DNA of 64,000 nucleotides from an uncultured Prevotellaceae bacterium (lineage in GTDB: Bacteria > Bacteroidota > Bacteroidia > Bacteroidales > Bacteroidaceae): NCBI GenBank assembly GCA_902770635.1, contig CACXTX010000004.1:1-64000 (forward strand), written 5' to 3'. The position numbers were made by a program, and so were the translations under genes. The notes beneath the pieces are model-generated. The model did not search any database, was not told where the DNA came from, and was given only the letters and a program-made list of their open reading frames with translations. Positions 40,901 through 49,689 of this stretch are shown in pieces (the stretch's first letter is position 1; the number at the start of each line of letters is the position of its first letter).

Positions 40901-41014
40901 CATAGCTGCTGCCTTGTTTTCATGGTAGCGAGTCACAAAAGAGAAGGAAAGATAGAAGCAGCAAACGAGTATCAGAACGATTGCGACAAATTTTACAATT
41001 CCTTTGTTTTGCAT
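37988..41014 (-). CDS. secDF: SecDF fusion, protein export membrane protein
   Basis: A 1008-residue fusion of SecD and SecF, the normal form in Bacteroidetes, which uses proton flow to pull proteins across the membrane after SecYEG. Twelve membrane helices in two sets of six. SecD marks: GLDLKGGMNVILEV, RNRIDKFGVVQPNIQ, GTAVDANVLIYERIKEELKR; SecF marks: IDFTGGRNYVVTL and DKVVVFDRIRENFQLYGKRD. Between about residues 265 and 305 the large periplasmic region carries a low-complexity insert with VAADTTA repeated. A minus-strand box TATATTTG at 41062-41069 is the likely -7 element. Confidence 0.97.
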   Translation of the reverse strand: MQNKGIVKFVAIVLILVCCFYLSFSFVTRYHENKAAAMTEEAGQEYLDSIMNEKVYCGIYSFKQCREMEIGLGLDLKGGMNVILEVSVPDVVDVLADHKTDAAYKKSMEEAKKEEETSQDDFISLFVKAWKKNSNGRPLAAVFATQQMKGKVSTQSSDSEVESALRAEVQSAVDNSFNVVRNRIDKFGVVQPNIQKLEGQSGRIMVEMPGIKEPERVRKLLQGSANLEFWETYNSQEIYPYWAQLNQKFAITGGEAEKEVAADTTAVAADTTAVAATNDLAAKLAANKKDAAVSDAKAKAEALKQNPLFAVFQPVPQGLSIVGYANARDTADVNKVIYSDIARQVLPAECKLRWGAQPEDFGGENTKGEIFALYALKITEPNGRAPLEGDVITNAKDEFDQMGHPSVSMQMNSDGARRWSQITKQNIGRGVAIVLDDAVYSSPRILTQIDGGNSQITGNFTIETTKDLANTLNSGKMPAPTRIVQEEVVGPSLGAQSIKQGVISFIVAFVLLMVYMIMLYGFIPGIMADIALLFNLFFTLGILTSFQAALTMPGIAGIVLTLGTAVDANVLIYERIKEELKRGLGMKEAVQKGYSNAFSAIFDSNVTSLITGFILLFFGTGPVKGFATTWIIGIFCSFFTAVFLTRLVYENRLNKDKWLGLTFVTGYSKNLMQNAKYNFMGMFKKSFTLWGVFAVICCISFAVRGLSQSIDFTGGRNYVVTLDKETPVEQVRLALAGAFVNTVGENAGKDANTSVIALGTDGKTIRVSTNWDIESNNPDVDDQAETILYNALKKGGFISQANVEDFKNPDVRQGGSIISSAKVGPAVAKDITYGAIISVVIALIAIFLYILLRFRNLAYSTGAVIALALDALVVIGCYSLFWGILPMSLEIDQVFIGAILTVIGYSINDKVVVFDRIRENFQLYGKRDRQQLFNDSLNQTLARTINTSVTTLIVLLCIFILGGDSIRSFSFAMILGVIFGTLSSLFIAAPTAFLVMGRTIREDEVEKA

Positions 41015-41126
41015 TTTGTTTATTATGTTATTTAATTTTATGATTGCTCTATTTAAGCCTGCAAATATACTTATTTTTCTGAATTTACCGAAATTTCTCG
41101 CTGAAATTCGTCATTTTTTATTGTTT

Positions 41127-42212
41127 TCACCTTATTTTTAGCCAACAAATCACCGGATTATGGTCACTTGCGTCCATTTTATCGTCCACTTGACAATTAT
41201 AAGGCTGTATATCTTTCGAACAAAAAACATGGTCAATCCTGAAAGAAAATGCTTTCTGATTATATGACAAACCAATGCCTCGACCTGTGGCCACAAAGCA
41301 GTCCGTCAAGACCTCGCCCATCGTGTGGCGAGAATAGGAAATAGGATTATCGTTAAAATCGCCACAAACGATGACCGGATGATTAGCATGCTCTTCCACA
41401 TAGTCTCTGACAGCTCTTATCTGACCGGCTCTCTTGGCATTAGCCTCTGCCAGTTTCACCAACAACAGGGCCGATTCTGTCCGCAAAGAATCACGGGGCA
41501 TTTCTCCCTTGATGATTTGCCTATATTGCTTTCGATCCTCTGTGGACAAATGGCAACTTTCAAAATGGTTATTCAGAACTATAAGCGTATCCTCTCCCAC
41601 CTTGAGCCACCAGGCTGCACTACCATTGGCCAACGAAGAATAGTCTATTCGTTCACGCTTTACAATCGGAAATCGCGTATGAATGCCCAATGCATTGAGT
41701 GTTAACTCGTTATTTGCGAGAACGAGAGTATCGTTATAAGGCCATATCTTAGCATACTCACGAAGCACGTAACGTCTCCAAGTATCGGCATCTTCCTGTA
41801 AACAAACTATATCAGCTTGTTGTTCCTGCAGATAGTCACGCACCTTCTCAAAACCATTTTCATACTTATAATTCCCACCATAGGAACACACATTATACGA
41901 TACCAGTTTGATAGCACCTTCCGGAATCTCTTGGGAGGTATGAAGAGGCATATATATAGATATAGGTACGTACGCGAGAATGAAACCCACAAAAGGCACC
42001 CAGACTCTTGTCCATTTAAAAATCAGCCAGAACAGCAAGAAAGCCATGTTTACCAGCAAGAAGAAAGGAAAGGTCATACCAACTGTTGACAACATCGGAT
42101 GGTCTGTAGGATTCAGATGATCACTATAGCCCACCAACAGCATCACAATAACAGTGGCCACATTGGCCCCTGTCAGCATTTGGATTGTAAACTTTTTCAA
42201 CTGCTTAATCAC
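41127..42212 (-). CDS. membrane-anchored endonuclease/exonuclease/phosphatase family protein
   Basis: A 361-residue protein with three N-terminal membrane helices (about residues 12-90) and a C-terminal EEP catalytic domain. Catalytic blocks: LVSYNVCSYGG, IVCLQEDADTW, LIVLNNHFESCHLS, VIVCGDFNDNPISYSRH and MDASDHNPVICWL. The family hydrolyses phosphodiesters or phosphomonoesters (DNA, lipids, cyclic products); target unknown. It follows the rhomboid gene by 16 bp, a pairing common in Bacteroidales. Confidence 0.9.
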   Translation of the reverse strand: MIKQLKKFTIQMLTGANVATVIVMLLVGYSDHLNPTDHPMLSTVGMTFPFFLLVNMAFLLFWLIFKWTRVWVPFVGFILAYVPISIYMPLHTSQEIPEGAIKLVSYNVCSYGGNYKYENGFEKVRDYLQEQQADIVCLQEDADTWRRYVLREYAKIWPYNDTLVLANNELTLNALGIHTRFPIVKRERIDYSSLANGSAAWWLKVGEDTLIVLNNHFESCHLSTEDRKQYRQIIKGEMPRDSLRTESALLLVKLAEANAKRAGQIRAVRDYVEEHANHPVIVCGDFNDNPISYSRHTMGEVLTDCFVATGRGIGLSYNQKAFSFRIDHVFCSKDIQPYNCQVDDKMDASDHNPVICWLKIR

Positions 42213-42228
42213 CTCGGTCTATACGAAT

Positions 42229-43149
42229 TTAGTTTTTTCGGCTTTGGTCGAAAAGCTTTTGCTTCTCTTCCTTCGTCAGACTGTCGTAACCACTCTTGCG
42301 AATTTTATCGAGTATAGCATCTATCTCCTCTTGGTTCTGACGCTTACGGGCATTATACTCCTCATCCGTCTCACGCTGTTGATGGGTTGGCTCAGCCTTC
42401 ATCCTATTGTTTCGCTGACGCTCGTCAAACTTACGCTTCATGTTATCGAAGAACTCCTGCCCATGACTGCGACCAAATCGCTGGCTGGAGTCTGGATGAT
42501 TCCTCCAATAACGAATCAACAGGAAACCAAAGAGCATACCACCCAAGTGAGCCATGTGAGCCACTCCATCGCCAGGACCGCTCATGGCTGAGAACAATTC
42601 TATGGCAATATATCCCGCAATAAGCCACTTAGCCTTGATGGGGAATGGGAAGGGAATGATAAATAATCTCTCATTAGGGAATATCATACCGAAGGCCAAC
42701 AAGATACCATAAACAGCACCCGAAGCTCCAATGGTCGTCCAGAGATTAATATAAGCATCTGTCGTCATCTGCACACCACCAGCATTGACATACTGATAAG
42801 CAGACATTCCCTGAATGGAATAGTCGGCATACTGCACTACCTCCTGAATAATACCAGCGCCCACGCCGCATACAATGTAATAAAAAAAGAATTTTTTAGG
42901 ACCCCAAACTCTTTCTATCACACTTCCGAACATCCACAGGGCAAACATATTAAATAATATATGTGTAAACCCTCCATGCAGGAACATATAAGTAATAAAC
43001 TGATAGAACCGAAAGTCGCTGGCCAAGAAAAAATGCAGGCCAAACATGGAGGTCAGATCTATGCCACTGCGCTCAAGAACATAGGTAGCTATAAACGCCA
43101 AAACATTGACGATAAGCAAATTCTTGGTCATTGTAGGTATATTGTTCAT
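42229..43149 (-). CDS. rhomboid-family intramembrane serine protease
   Basis: A 306-residue protein from the ATG at 43149 (MNNIPTMTKN); an ATG ten codons earlier is less likely. Six membrane helices, with the oxyanion motif HGGFTHILFNMFALWMFG, catalytic Ser in IGASGAVYG (Ser143) and His in GVAHMAHLGGMLFG. The cytoplasmic C-terminal 90 residues are charged (RQRNNRMKAEPTHQQRETDE) and of unknown role. First gene of a pair with the EEP protein. Substrates unknown. Confidence 0.93.
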   Translation of the reverse strand: MNNIPTMTKNLLIVNVLAFIATYVLERSGIDLTSMFGLHFFLASDFRFYQFITYMFLHGGFTHILFNMFALWMFGSVIERVWGPKKFFFYYIVCGVGAGIIQEVVQYADYSIQGMSAYQYVNAGGVQMTTDAYINLWTTIGASGAVYGILLAFGMIFPNERLFIIPFPFPIKAKWLIAGYIAIELFSAMSGPGDGVAHMAHLGGMLFGFLLIRYWRNHPDSSQRFGRSHGQEFFDNMKRKFDERQRNNRMKAEPTHQQRETDEEYNARKRQNQEEIDAILDKIRKSGYDSLTKEEKQKLFDQSRKN

Positions 43150-43303
43150 CTCACTATTTTCTGATTTATGAATTTTCAATTATTTGATTCCACGATTTCT
43201 CGCTTTTCGGGCACAAAATTACTAAAAATATCTGTTTTTTTGCACGTTTTTGGGCCAATACACATTTTTTTTTCGTTAAAACGCAATTTTTTTTTGATTT
43301 TTG

Positions 43304-43334
43304 TTTGTCATTTAGCAACTTTGTCTTATATTTG
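43304..43334 (+). promoter_or_regulatory. promoter of the HU gene
   Basis: TTTG (43304-43307), 19-bp spacer, TATATTTG (43327-43334). The upstream 60 bp are rich in T-tracts, often seen before highly expressed genes. Confidence 0.8.
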
Positions 43335-43387
43335 CGTCAGAATTTTCGCTTTTATCTATTAATAATTCATTTAAAAACAACAAAATT

Positions 43388-43663
43388 ATGAACAAGACAG
43401 AATTAATTGACAAGATTGCAGCTGGTGCAGACCTGACTAAAGTTGATGCAAAAAAGGCTCTCGATGCCACAGTTGAAGCAATCAAGGGTGCTCTGAAGAA
43501 GGGCGAGAAGGTTCAGCTCGTAGGTTTCGGTACATTTGATGTAGTTAAGAAGCCCGCTCGTGAAGGTATTAACCCCGCTACCAAGCAGAAGATTAAGATT
43601 GCTGCCAAGAAGGTTGCTAAGTTCAAGGCTGGTGCTGAACTCGCCGACGCTGTTAACAAGTAA
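43388..43663 (+). CDS. hup: HU-family DNA-binding protein
   Basis: A 91-residue histone-like protein. MNKTELIDKIAAGADLTKVD, the signature VGFGTFDVVKKPAREGINPA and the arm KQKIKIAAKKVAKFKAG are diagnostic. It bends and compacts DNA as a dimer. Own promoter and terminator. Confidence 0.98.
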   Translation: MNKTELIDKIAAGADLTKVDAKKALDATVEAIKGALKKGEKVQLVGFGTFDVVKKPAREGINPATKQKIKIAAKKVAKFKAGAELADAVNK

Positions 43664-43685
43664 TCCTTGTCAATAAAAAATCAAA

Positions 43686-43720
43686 AAGAAAGGCTTCATC
43701 GATTTGATGAAGCCTTCTTT
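43686..43720. terminator. terminator of the HU gene
   Basis: AAGAAAGGCTTCATC (43686-43700) and GATGAAGCCTTCTTT (43706-43720), loop GATTT, form a near-perfect stem. A TTTTCACTTTTCACT repeat follows at about 43741-43764, up to the kduD stop. Confidence 0.9.
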
Positions 43721-43764
43721 ATTAATGAATGTGCAGTGAAACTTTTCACTTTTCACTCTTCACT

Positions 43765-44568
43765 TTACTGGGGCTGTTTGCCAATGTAGGCCAAGATACC
43801 ACCATCAACATAGAGTATATGACCATTGACAGCGTCAGAGGCATGAGAAGCCAGGAAGACTGCGGGGCCACCCAACTCAGAAGGATCGAGCCAACGGCCT
43901 GCGGGAGTCTTGGCGCAGATGAAACTGTCAAATGGGTGACGGCTTCCGTCTGGCTGACGTTCACGAAGAGGAGCGGTCTGAGGTGTAGCGATGTAGCCCG
44001 GGCCAATACCGTTACACTGAATGTTGTACTCACCATACTCTGAGCAGATGTTGCGGGTCAGCATCTTTAAGCCACCCTTCGCAGCAGCGTAGGCAGAAAC
44101 GGTCTCACGACCCAGTTCCGACATCATCGAGCAGATATTGATAATCTTACCCTCCTTACGCTCCATCATCTCAGGGATAACAGCACTAGCTACTATGAAA
44201 GGAGCTACCAAATCGACGTCAATGACCTGCTGGAACTCTGCACGCTTCATCTCATGCATAGGAATGCGCTTGATGATACCAGCGTTGTTCACCAAAATGT
44301 CAATCTGACCAACCTCAGCGTGAATCTTCTCAACGAGAGCCTTCACGTCATCCTCCTTCGTTACGTCACATACGTAGCCGTGTACATTCGTAATACCAGC
44401 CTCCTTGTAGTTAGCCAGACCACGCTCCAAAGCAGCCTCGTTGATGTCGTTGAAGATAATGTTCTTAATACCAGCGGCTACAAATGCCTTTGCAATGTTA
44501 AAGCCGATTCCGTAAGATGCACCAGTAATCCAGGCATTCTTACCTTCCAATGAAAATGGATTTGCCAT
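43765..44568 (-). CDS. kduD: KduD-type SDR dehydrogenase (2-keto-3-deoxygluconate/gluconate 5-dehydrogenase)
   Basis: A 267-residue short-chain dehydrogenase: cofactor motif ITGASYGIGFNIAKAF, INNAG-type DILVNNAGIIKRIPM and active site SAYAAAKGGLKMLTR. In Bacteroidales this enzyme pairs with KduI to turn the unsaturated uronate product of pectin or glycosaminoglycan lyases into 2-keto-3-deoxygluconate. It follows kduI by 13 bp. The name gluconate 5-dehydrogenase is often given to the same protein. Confidence 0.9.
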   Translation of the reverse strand: MANPFSLEGKNAWITGASYGIGFNIAKAFVAAGIKNIIFNDINEAALERGLANYKEAGITNVHGYVCDVTKEDDVKALVEKIHAEVGQIDILVNNAGIIKRIPMHEMKRAEFQQVIDVDLVAPFIVASAVIPEMMERKEGKIINICSMMSELGRETVSAYAAAKGGLKMLTRNICSEYGEYNIQCNGIGPGYIATPQTAPLRERQPDGSRHPFDSFICAKTPAGRWLDPSELGGPAVFLASHASDAVNGHILYVDGGILAYIGKQPQ

Positions 44569-44581
44569 AATAGTTTTGTTT

Positions 44582-45424
44582 TTATTTTAAATCAGTAATT
44601 TGAAAAAAATCTTGATCTCCGTAATCCAGGTTCTCACCACCCATCCCCCAGATGAAGGTGTAGTTGTGAGTAGCAGCAGCTGAGTGAATGCTCCATTCAG
44701 GCGAAAGCACAGCCTGTTCACCACGCATCCAGATGTGGCGTGTCTCCTGCGGTTCTCCCATCAGGTGGCACACAGCCTGGTCCTCAGGCAATTCAAAATA
44801 GAAATAGGCTTCCATGCGACGCGAATGGACATGAGCAGGCATAGTGTTCCACACAGAACCTGGAGCCAACTCTGTCATACCCATCTGCAACTGACAGGTT
44901 GGTAGCACCTGATTGACCAGCATCTTATTGATATCGCGCTCGTTCGACATCTCCAACGAGCCCATGTGGGCTACCACCGCATTCTGTTTATTCACCTTTT
45001 TACAAGGATAGGACATGTGAGCCGTTGCCGAGTTAAAGTAGAACTTGGCAGGCTTTTCTGCATCTTTTGAGCAGAAAACCACCTCGCGGTCACCACTACC
45101 TATATATAATGCCTCCTTATAGTCCAAGTCAAACACCTCATCACCAACCTTGATGCAGCCAGCACCACCCACATTATATACACCCACCTCACGACGTTGG
45201 GTAAAGCAGGGGGCCTTCAATGGGTCAATAGCTTCCAATGTCAGCGCTTCCATCACAGGCATGGCACCTCCCACTACGATGCGATCGTACATGGAATAAA
45301 CCATATTCACCTCATCCTTGGCAAACAGATTCTCAATGAGGAAATCGCGGCGTAAACGCTGGGTGTCGTAGTGCTTCACATCCTCTGGATGAGCCGCATA
45401 GCGTATCTCATAATTTGTCTTCAT
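44582..45424 (-). CDS. kduI: 5-keto-4-deoxyuronate isomerase
   Basis: A 280-residue cupin isomerase. Metal ligands lie in PAHVHSRRMEAYFYF and WSIHSAAATHNYTFIWG; LYIGSGDREVVF and MPVMEALTLEAIDPLKA are also conserved. It acts before KduD in unsaturated uronate breakdown. First gene of the kduI-kduD pair; TATCTTTG on the minus strand at 45462-45469 is the likely -7 box. Confidence 0.95.
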   Translation of the reverse strand: MKTNYEIRYAAHPEDVKHYDTQRLRRDFLIENLFAKDEVNMVYSMYDRIVVGGAMPVMEALTLEAIDPLKAPCFTQRREVGVYNVGGAGCIKVGDEVFDLDYKEALYIGSGDREVVFCSKDAEKPAKFYFNSATAHMSYPCKKVNKQNAVVAHMGSLEMSNERDINKMLVNQVLPTCQLQMGMTELAPGSVWNTMPAHVHSRRMEAYFYFELPEDQAVCHLMGEPQETRHIWMRGEQAVLSPEWSIHSAAATHNYTFIWGMGGENLDYGDQDFFQITDLK

Positions 45425-45565
45425 ATCAAGTCTTGATTCGTTTTAGTTCGTTTCCAATTTGCAAAGATAACATTTTTTTCCGAACTACCAACATAATTGC
45501 CTTAGTTTTAATTTAGATTAATAATTAAAGGAACAGAATGACTCAACTACAAGTATTAATTGTCA

Positions 45566-45631
45566 CAATTGCTACCATTAAGTCTCGCAATTGCTACTAT
45601 TAAGTCTCGCAATTATTAGTATTAATGTACG
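45566..45631. repeat. three 22-bp tandem repeats
   Basis: Units start at 45566, 45588 and 45610. The first two share CAATTGCTAC, then ATTAAGTCTCG with one mismatch; the third is diverged (CAATTATTAGTATTAATG). The array lies upstream of kduI in a 492-bp stretch that also holds tRNA-Gln and no other gene. Confidence 0.8.
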
Positions 45632-45690
45632 GGAACCATGCCGTTGTTTATTCCGTTTACGATGGTTGTCTCACCCACGCCCCATAACAA

Positions 45691-45733
45691 AAACGTAAAA
45701 GAGCGACCTCGGATTGAAATCACTCTTTTTACG
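45691..45733 (-). terminator. terminator after tRNA-Gln
   Basis: AACGTAAAAGAG and CTCTTTTTACGTT pair around an 18-nt loop; on the minus strand the stem is followed by TTTTTG. Confidence 0.75.
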
Positions 45734-45804
45734 TTGTCCAAGGCGGATTCGAACCACCACAAACAGAACCAAAACCTGTTGTGCTACCATTACACCATTG
45801 GACA
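45734..45804 (-). tRNA. tRNA-Gln (anticodon TTG)
   Basis: 71 nt without CCA. Acceptor TGTCCAA pairs with TTGGACA, discriminator A; anticodon arm ACAGG-TTTTGGT-TCTGT gives TTG; T-arm contains GGTTCGAATCC. Confidence 0.94.
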
Positions 45805-45917
45805 ATCGCACAAATACGGATGCAAAGGTAATCATTTTCTGGCATACAGCCAAAAAATTTAATTAGAAATTAGGAATTAGTAATTAGAAATTATGATTAC
45901 CTTACAAGCCTTATGTG

Positions 45918-47213
45918 TTATCTGACGATGAGCAGATAGTAGTTCTTCTTACCCTTTTGGGCCAGCAGATACTTACCGTCAATGAGGTCTTCGGCAGTGA
46001 CAGGACGATTCTGGTCAGTCAGCTTCTCCTTATTCAGCGATACGCCACCACCCTGCACCATCTTACGCATCTCACCCTTCGAAGGGAACACGGGAGCTAC
46101 TGTAGTGAACAGCTCGATAGCGGGCTGACCCAATTGGTCCTTAGAAACCTCAAACTGAGGCACACCGTCAAACACATCAAGGAATGTCTGCTCGTCAAGT
46201 TTCTCCAATCCCTCTTTGGTTGACTTACCAAACAGGAGGTTTGAGGCTTCAATAGCAGCATCAAGGGCTTCCTGAGAGTGTACCATCACAGTTACCTCCT
46301 CAGCCAGACGCTTCTGCAGTACACGACGACCAGGATCCTGCTTGTGCTCTTCTACGAGGGCATCAATAACCTCCTTTTCCAAAGAAGTAAAAATCTTAAT
46401 ATACTTCTCAGCATCGTCGTCGCTGACGTTGAGCCAGAACTGATAGAACTTATATGGTGTAGTACGCTTGGGGTCAAGCCAGATATTTCCAGACTCTGTC
46501 TTACCAAACTTCTTACCGTCGCTCTTGGTAATCAGCGGACAGGTCAGGGCAAAGGCTTCGTTCTCATAGCCCAAGGTACGACGGATCAGTTCCGTTCCAG
46601 TAGTAATGTTACCCCACTGGTCGTTACCGCCTAACTGCAACTTACAGTTCTTGTGCTGATAGAGATAGAGGAAATCGTAGCCCTGCAGGAGCTGGTAGGT
46701 GAACTCTGTGAAACTGAGACCATCGCGAGCCGTTCCGTTCAAACGCTGCTGCACGCTGTCCTTTGCCATCATGTAGTTGACGGTGATGTGTTTACCCACT
46801 TCACGGGCAAAGTCCAGGAAAGTGAAGTCTTTCATCCAGTCGTAATTGTTCACCATCTCAGCAGCATTAGCATCCTTAGACTCAAAGTCCAGGAACTTAG
46901 AAACTTGTGCTTTGATGCACTCTTGGTTATGACGAAGGGTCTCCTCGTTCAGCAGATTGCGCTCCTGAGACTTACCCGAGGGGTCACCAATCATACCAGT
47001 AGCACCTCCCACCAGAATGATGGGCTTATGACCACAGCGCTGCAAGTGGCGCAACATCATGATGCCACAAAGGTGACCGATATGAAGAGAATCAGCCGTG
47101 GGGTCGGTACCCAGATAGGCCGTAACCATTTCTTTCTGGAGCAGTTCTTCCGTGCCGGGCATCATCTGAGCCAGCATTCCGCGCCATTTCAGTTCTTCAA
47201 CAAAGTTTTTCAT
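45918..47213 (-). CDS. tyrS: tyrosyl-tRNA synthetase
   Basis: A 431-residue class I synthetase. HIGH motif [21 protein letters not shown] equivalent [15 protein letters not shown], tyrosine site [10 protein letters not shown] and [10 protein letters not shown], and a C-terminal S4 RNA-binding domain ([20 protein letters not shown]). Last in the cluster metK - DUF4271 - hemD - rnpA - yidD - tyrS, 36 bp after yidD. Confidence 0.97.
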   Translation of the reverse strand: MKNFVEELKWRGMLAQMMPGTEELLQKEMVTAYLGTDPTADSLHIGHLCGIMMLRHLQRCGHKPIILVGGATGMIGDPSGKSQERNLLNEETLRHNQECIKAQVSKFLDFESKDANAAEMVNNYDWMKDFTFLDFAREVGKHITVNYMMAKDSVQQRLNGTARDGLSFTEFTYQLLQGYDFLYLYQHKNCKLQLGGNDQWGNITTGTELIRRTLGYENEAFALTCPLITKSDGKKFGKTESGNIWLDPKRTTPYKFYQFWLNVSDDDAEKYIKIFTSLEKEVIDALVEEHKQDPGRRVLQKRLAEEVTVMVHSQEALDAAIEASNLLFGKSTKEGLEKLDEQTFLDVFDGVPQFEVSKDQLGQPAIELFTTVAPVFPSKGEMRKMVQGGGVSLNKEKLTDQNRPVTAEDLIDGKYLLAQKGKKNYYLLIVR

Positions 47214-47249
47214 ATTCTATATTATATTTATTTTCAATATTATAAGTCC

Positions 47250-47492
47250 CTACGGCACCGGGTCGTAGCCTGAACCTCCCCAGGGGTTGCACCTCAAGAT
47301 GCGCCAGATAGCGAGATAGAGTCCCTTAATCGGCCCATGCTTTATCAATGCTTGGCGGGCATACTCACTACAGGTAGGAGTAAATCGGCATGAGGGGCCC
47401 AGCAATGGAGAGATGACCAACTGATAGAAGCGGATGGGCAACAACAACAGCCAGACAATGCTTTGTGACAACAGATGGACTATTGTTCTCAT
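47250..47492 (-). CDS. yidD: YidD membrane-insertion efficiency factor
   Basis: An 80-residue protein with an N-terminal amphipathic helix and the diagnostic [18 protein letters not shown], then [17 protein letters not shown]. It supports YidC-dependent membrane insertion. Overlaps the rnpA stop by 4 bp, the usual coupling. Confidence 0.96.
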   Translation of the reverse strand: MRTIVHLLSQSIVWLLLLPIRFYQLVISPLLGPSCRFTPTCSEYARQALIKHGPIKGLYLAIWRILRCNPWGGSGYDPVP

Positions 47493-47905
47493 TTGCCACT
47501 CCCCCGCTTTTCGTTTCTTTCGCCTATTCGCTGCATCAGCAATACCAGTTTCCGTTCGACGGACGAAGAAGGTTCATGCTGGTCAGATAGCCATACACAG
47601 GCTATCAGTAATTGCTGGGTGTCAGACAGTGAATTTGTCAGCAGTTCCTTATGACGACGATAGCTTTCACGAATCTGCCGTTTCACTCTATTGCGATCAA
47701 CAGCATGCTTGAAATGCTTCTTGGGAACACTTATCAGCAACTGTACCGAAGCTTCATCTTCCCTGCGTTCTCTCGTCATATAGACCACTCGTAAGGGGAA
47801 AGCCGCCATGGAGTGGCTGCATCCTCCGCCGAAGAGCATCTCTATCAGCTGCCTGCTGACCATGCGCTCTTGTTTGGGAAACGATGAACGCCCAGCGTTG
47901 AGCAT
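47489..47905 (-). CDS. rnpA: ribonuclease P protein component
   Basis: A 138-residue RnpA, the protein subunit that helps the RNase P RNA mature tRNA 5' ends. The signature [18 protein letters not shown] is clear. An upstream start at 47950 would overlap hemD; the ATG at 47905 is preceded by AAAGGAGAT, one of the few strong Shine-Dalgarno sites here, and lies 7 bp past the hemD stop. Confidence 0.94.
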   Translation of the reverse strand: MLNAGRSSFPKQERMVSRQLIEMLFGGGCSHSMAAFPLRVVYMTRERREDEASVQLLISVPKKHFKHAVDRNRVKRQIRESYRRHKELLTNSLSDTQQLLIACVWLSDQHEPSSSVERKLVLLMQRIGERNEKRGSGK

Positions 47906-47912
47906 ATCTCCT

Positions 47913-48662
47913 TTATCCTTGTTTCTCCAACAGGTAGTGCTGCAAGGCACTTGTCATAGAAGGATACTTTTCCGAAGGAGCCTCAAGGTCGAGACGCAGT
48001 CCTGCATCCTTCACAGCCTTCGCTGTAGCAGGACCGAAGGTGGCAACGGCAATCTCCCCTTGATTGAAGTTAGGAAAGTTCTTGGTAAGTGATTCTATAC
48101 CAGAGGGACTGAAGAAAATCAGCATATCGTAGTCGAATTTCTTCACCTCCTCTGGGGTGAAGTCATTGCTAACAGTGCGATACATGACACATTCACGATG
48201 AACAAGTTTCTTGGCATCAAGCATTTTGGCAATACTGTCATTGTGAACATCGCTCATGGGCACAAGATATTTCTCCGTCTTATGCTTAGCCATCGTAGGA
48301 ATCAAGTCGTCAATCTTACCAGTCGTACCAAAGAACACTTTACGCTTACGGTACTGGACATATTTCTGGATATAGAGTGATATGGTCTCTGTAACACAGA
48401 AATACTTCATATCTTCTGGAATGTTGATACGCATCTCCTTAGCCAGCGTGAAATAGTTGTCAATAGCATGGCGAGATGTGAAAACTACGGCAGTATAGTC
48501 AAGGATGTTAACCTTCTGCGCACGAAACTCTTTTGCTGTTATCCCTTCCACCTTGATAAAAGGACGGAATACGAGTTCAACTCCATATTTTGATGCAATA
48601 TCATAATACGGTGACTTCTCACTAGATGGTTTTGGTTGTGAAACCAAGATTTTCTTTATCAT
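47913..48662 (-). CDS. hemD: uroporphyrinogen-III synthase
   Basis: A 249-residue two-domain HemD: VNILDYTAVVFTSRHAIDNY, YFCVTETISLYIQKYVQYR, MLIFFSPSGIESLTKNFPN and IAVATFGPATAKAVKDAGL are the conserved blocks. It cyclises hydroxymethylbilane with ring inversion in haem synthesis. HemD is poorly conserved, and the call rests on these blocks and on its standard place before rnpA in Bacteroidales. Confidence 0.88.
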   Translation of the reverse strand: MIKKILVSQPKPSSEKSPYYDIASKYGVELVFRPFIKVEGITAKEFRAQKVNILDYTAVVFTSRHAIDNYFTLAKEMRINIPEDMKYFCVTETISLYIQKYVQYRKRKVFFGTTGKIDDLIPTMAKHKTEKYLVPMSDVHNDSIAKMLDAKKLVHRECVMYRTVSNDFTPEEVKKFDYDMLIFFSPSGIESLTKNFPNFNQGEIAVATFGPATAKAVKDAGLRLDLEAPSEKYPSMTSALQHYLLEKQG

Positions 48663-48669
48663 CGATGTC

Positions 48670-49686
48670 CTAAAAATTTATTTTCAACATGTTCGCCGTA
48701 GCGTTCAAAATACTCCATACAAAAAGTAAAGGAACGATTTCGAGCGCACAAAAGTACAAAATAATTTGCAATTTAACGACATTTCGACTAAAAAAGATGA
48801 TAAAGCACTTGTAAAATGTCAGTATTTTAATGATTGTCAACACAACAAGAACATAAACGGAAGCACTTGCAACGGAAATATCGAAATATCCGTTTATCAT
48901 CATAATAGGGAACATCAGGATACCCTCAACGGAGGAAATGAACAGGAAAGAGCGCATCCATTGTTTGTTTCTTTTACTATCAAATAGAACCAGATTGACT
49001 ATTGTGTAAAGCATAGCTTTCAACAAATAGTAACCCATTATGATGCCCCAATATATCAAGATCAGATAATAGGGAGAACGGAGAATGTAGGTTTCTCCTA
49101 TATAATATAAGGTGTAAAAATAGAAAAGCAGCGAAATCAGCAAACTTGCCAACATGACCAGGAAGAACTGGAAGCGAAACTCTACAGCGGTTTCCGATAT
49201 TTCTGATGACACATCACGGGAGAAGTAGAAGAAAGACTTGAACTGGTGCAACAAGAAATCCTTCACACTGGAAAAGGCAACCACAATCATGATAAAGCAT
49301 AGCAATAGCAGGCCTGTCATCAGATTGTCGGCATGAACAGTATAAGGGACGGGGTCACCCGCAATGCCATTTCGACCGCCTTGTAATTCTGGGTGAAAGA
49401 GAGTGTCCTTTGAAAAGAAGCCCTCACGGTAATATTGCGGGATATCGACATCCAGCATATTGTGCCCTCTGTCATGTCCTGGCAAATGAAGCGTATCGGG
49501 CCTGTCGCTCCAATGAATCTCACCGGGCTTGAAATGCGCCTGGATGATAGAGTCCTGTTGGGCAGGAGTGGCATCACGAGGCAACCACTTCAACACCTGT
49601 GCTGGAGTAAGTTGGCGGTAGGTGGCAACTACCGAATCACCTCCCACCGCCGTAGATTGCTGTTGTATGCTGTCTGTAACTATCAA
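48670..49686 (-). CDS. DUF4271 membrane protein
   Basis: A 338-residue protein with a soluble N-terminal 115 residues (RQLTPAQVLKWLPRDATPAQ) and about six membrane helices (MTGLLLLCFIMIVVAF; FFLVMLASLLISLLFYFYTL; ILFYC-type end). Identified as DUF4271, regularly found beside hemD in Bacteroidetes; function unknown. It starts 3 bp after the metK stop and ends 7 bp before hemD. Confidence 0.85.
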   Translation of the reverse strand: MIVTDSIQQQSTAVGGDSVVATYRQLTPAQVLKWLPRDATPAQQDSIIQAHFKPGEIHWSDRPDTLHLPGHDRGHNMLDVDIPQYYREGFFSKDTLFHPELQGGRNGIAGDPVPYTVHADNLMTGLLLLCFIMIVVAFSSVKDFLLHQFKSFFYFSRDVSSEISETAVEFRFQFFLVMLASLLISLLFYFYTLYYIGETYILRSPYYLILIYWGIIMGYYLLKAMLYTIVNLVLFDSKRNKQWMRSFLFISSVEGILMFPIMMINGYFDISVASASVYVLVVLTIIKILTFYKCFIIFFSRNVVKLQIILYFCALEIVPLLFVWSILNATANMLKINF

Positions 49687-49689
49687 CTC

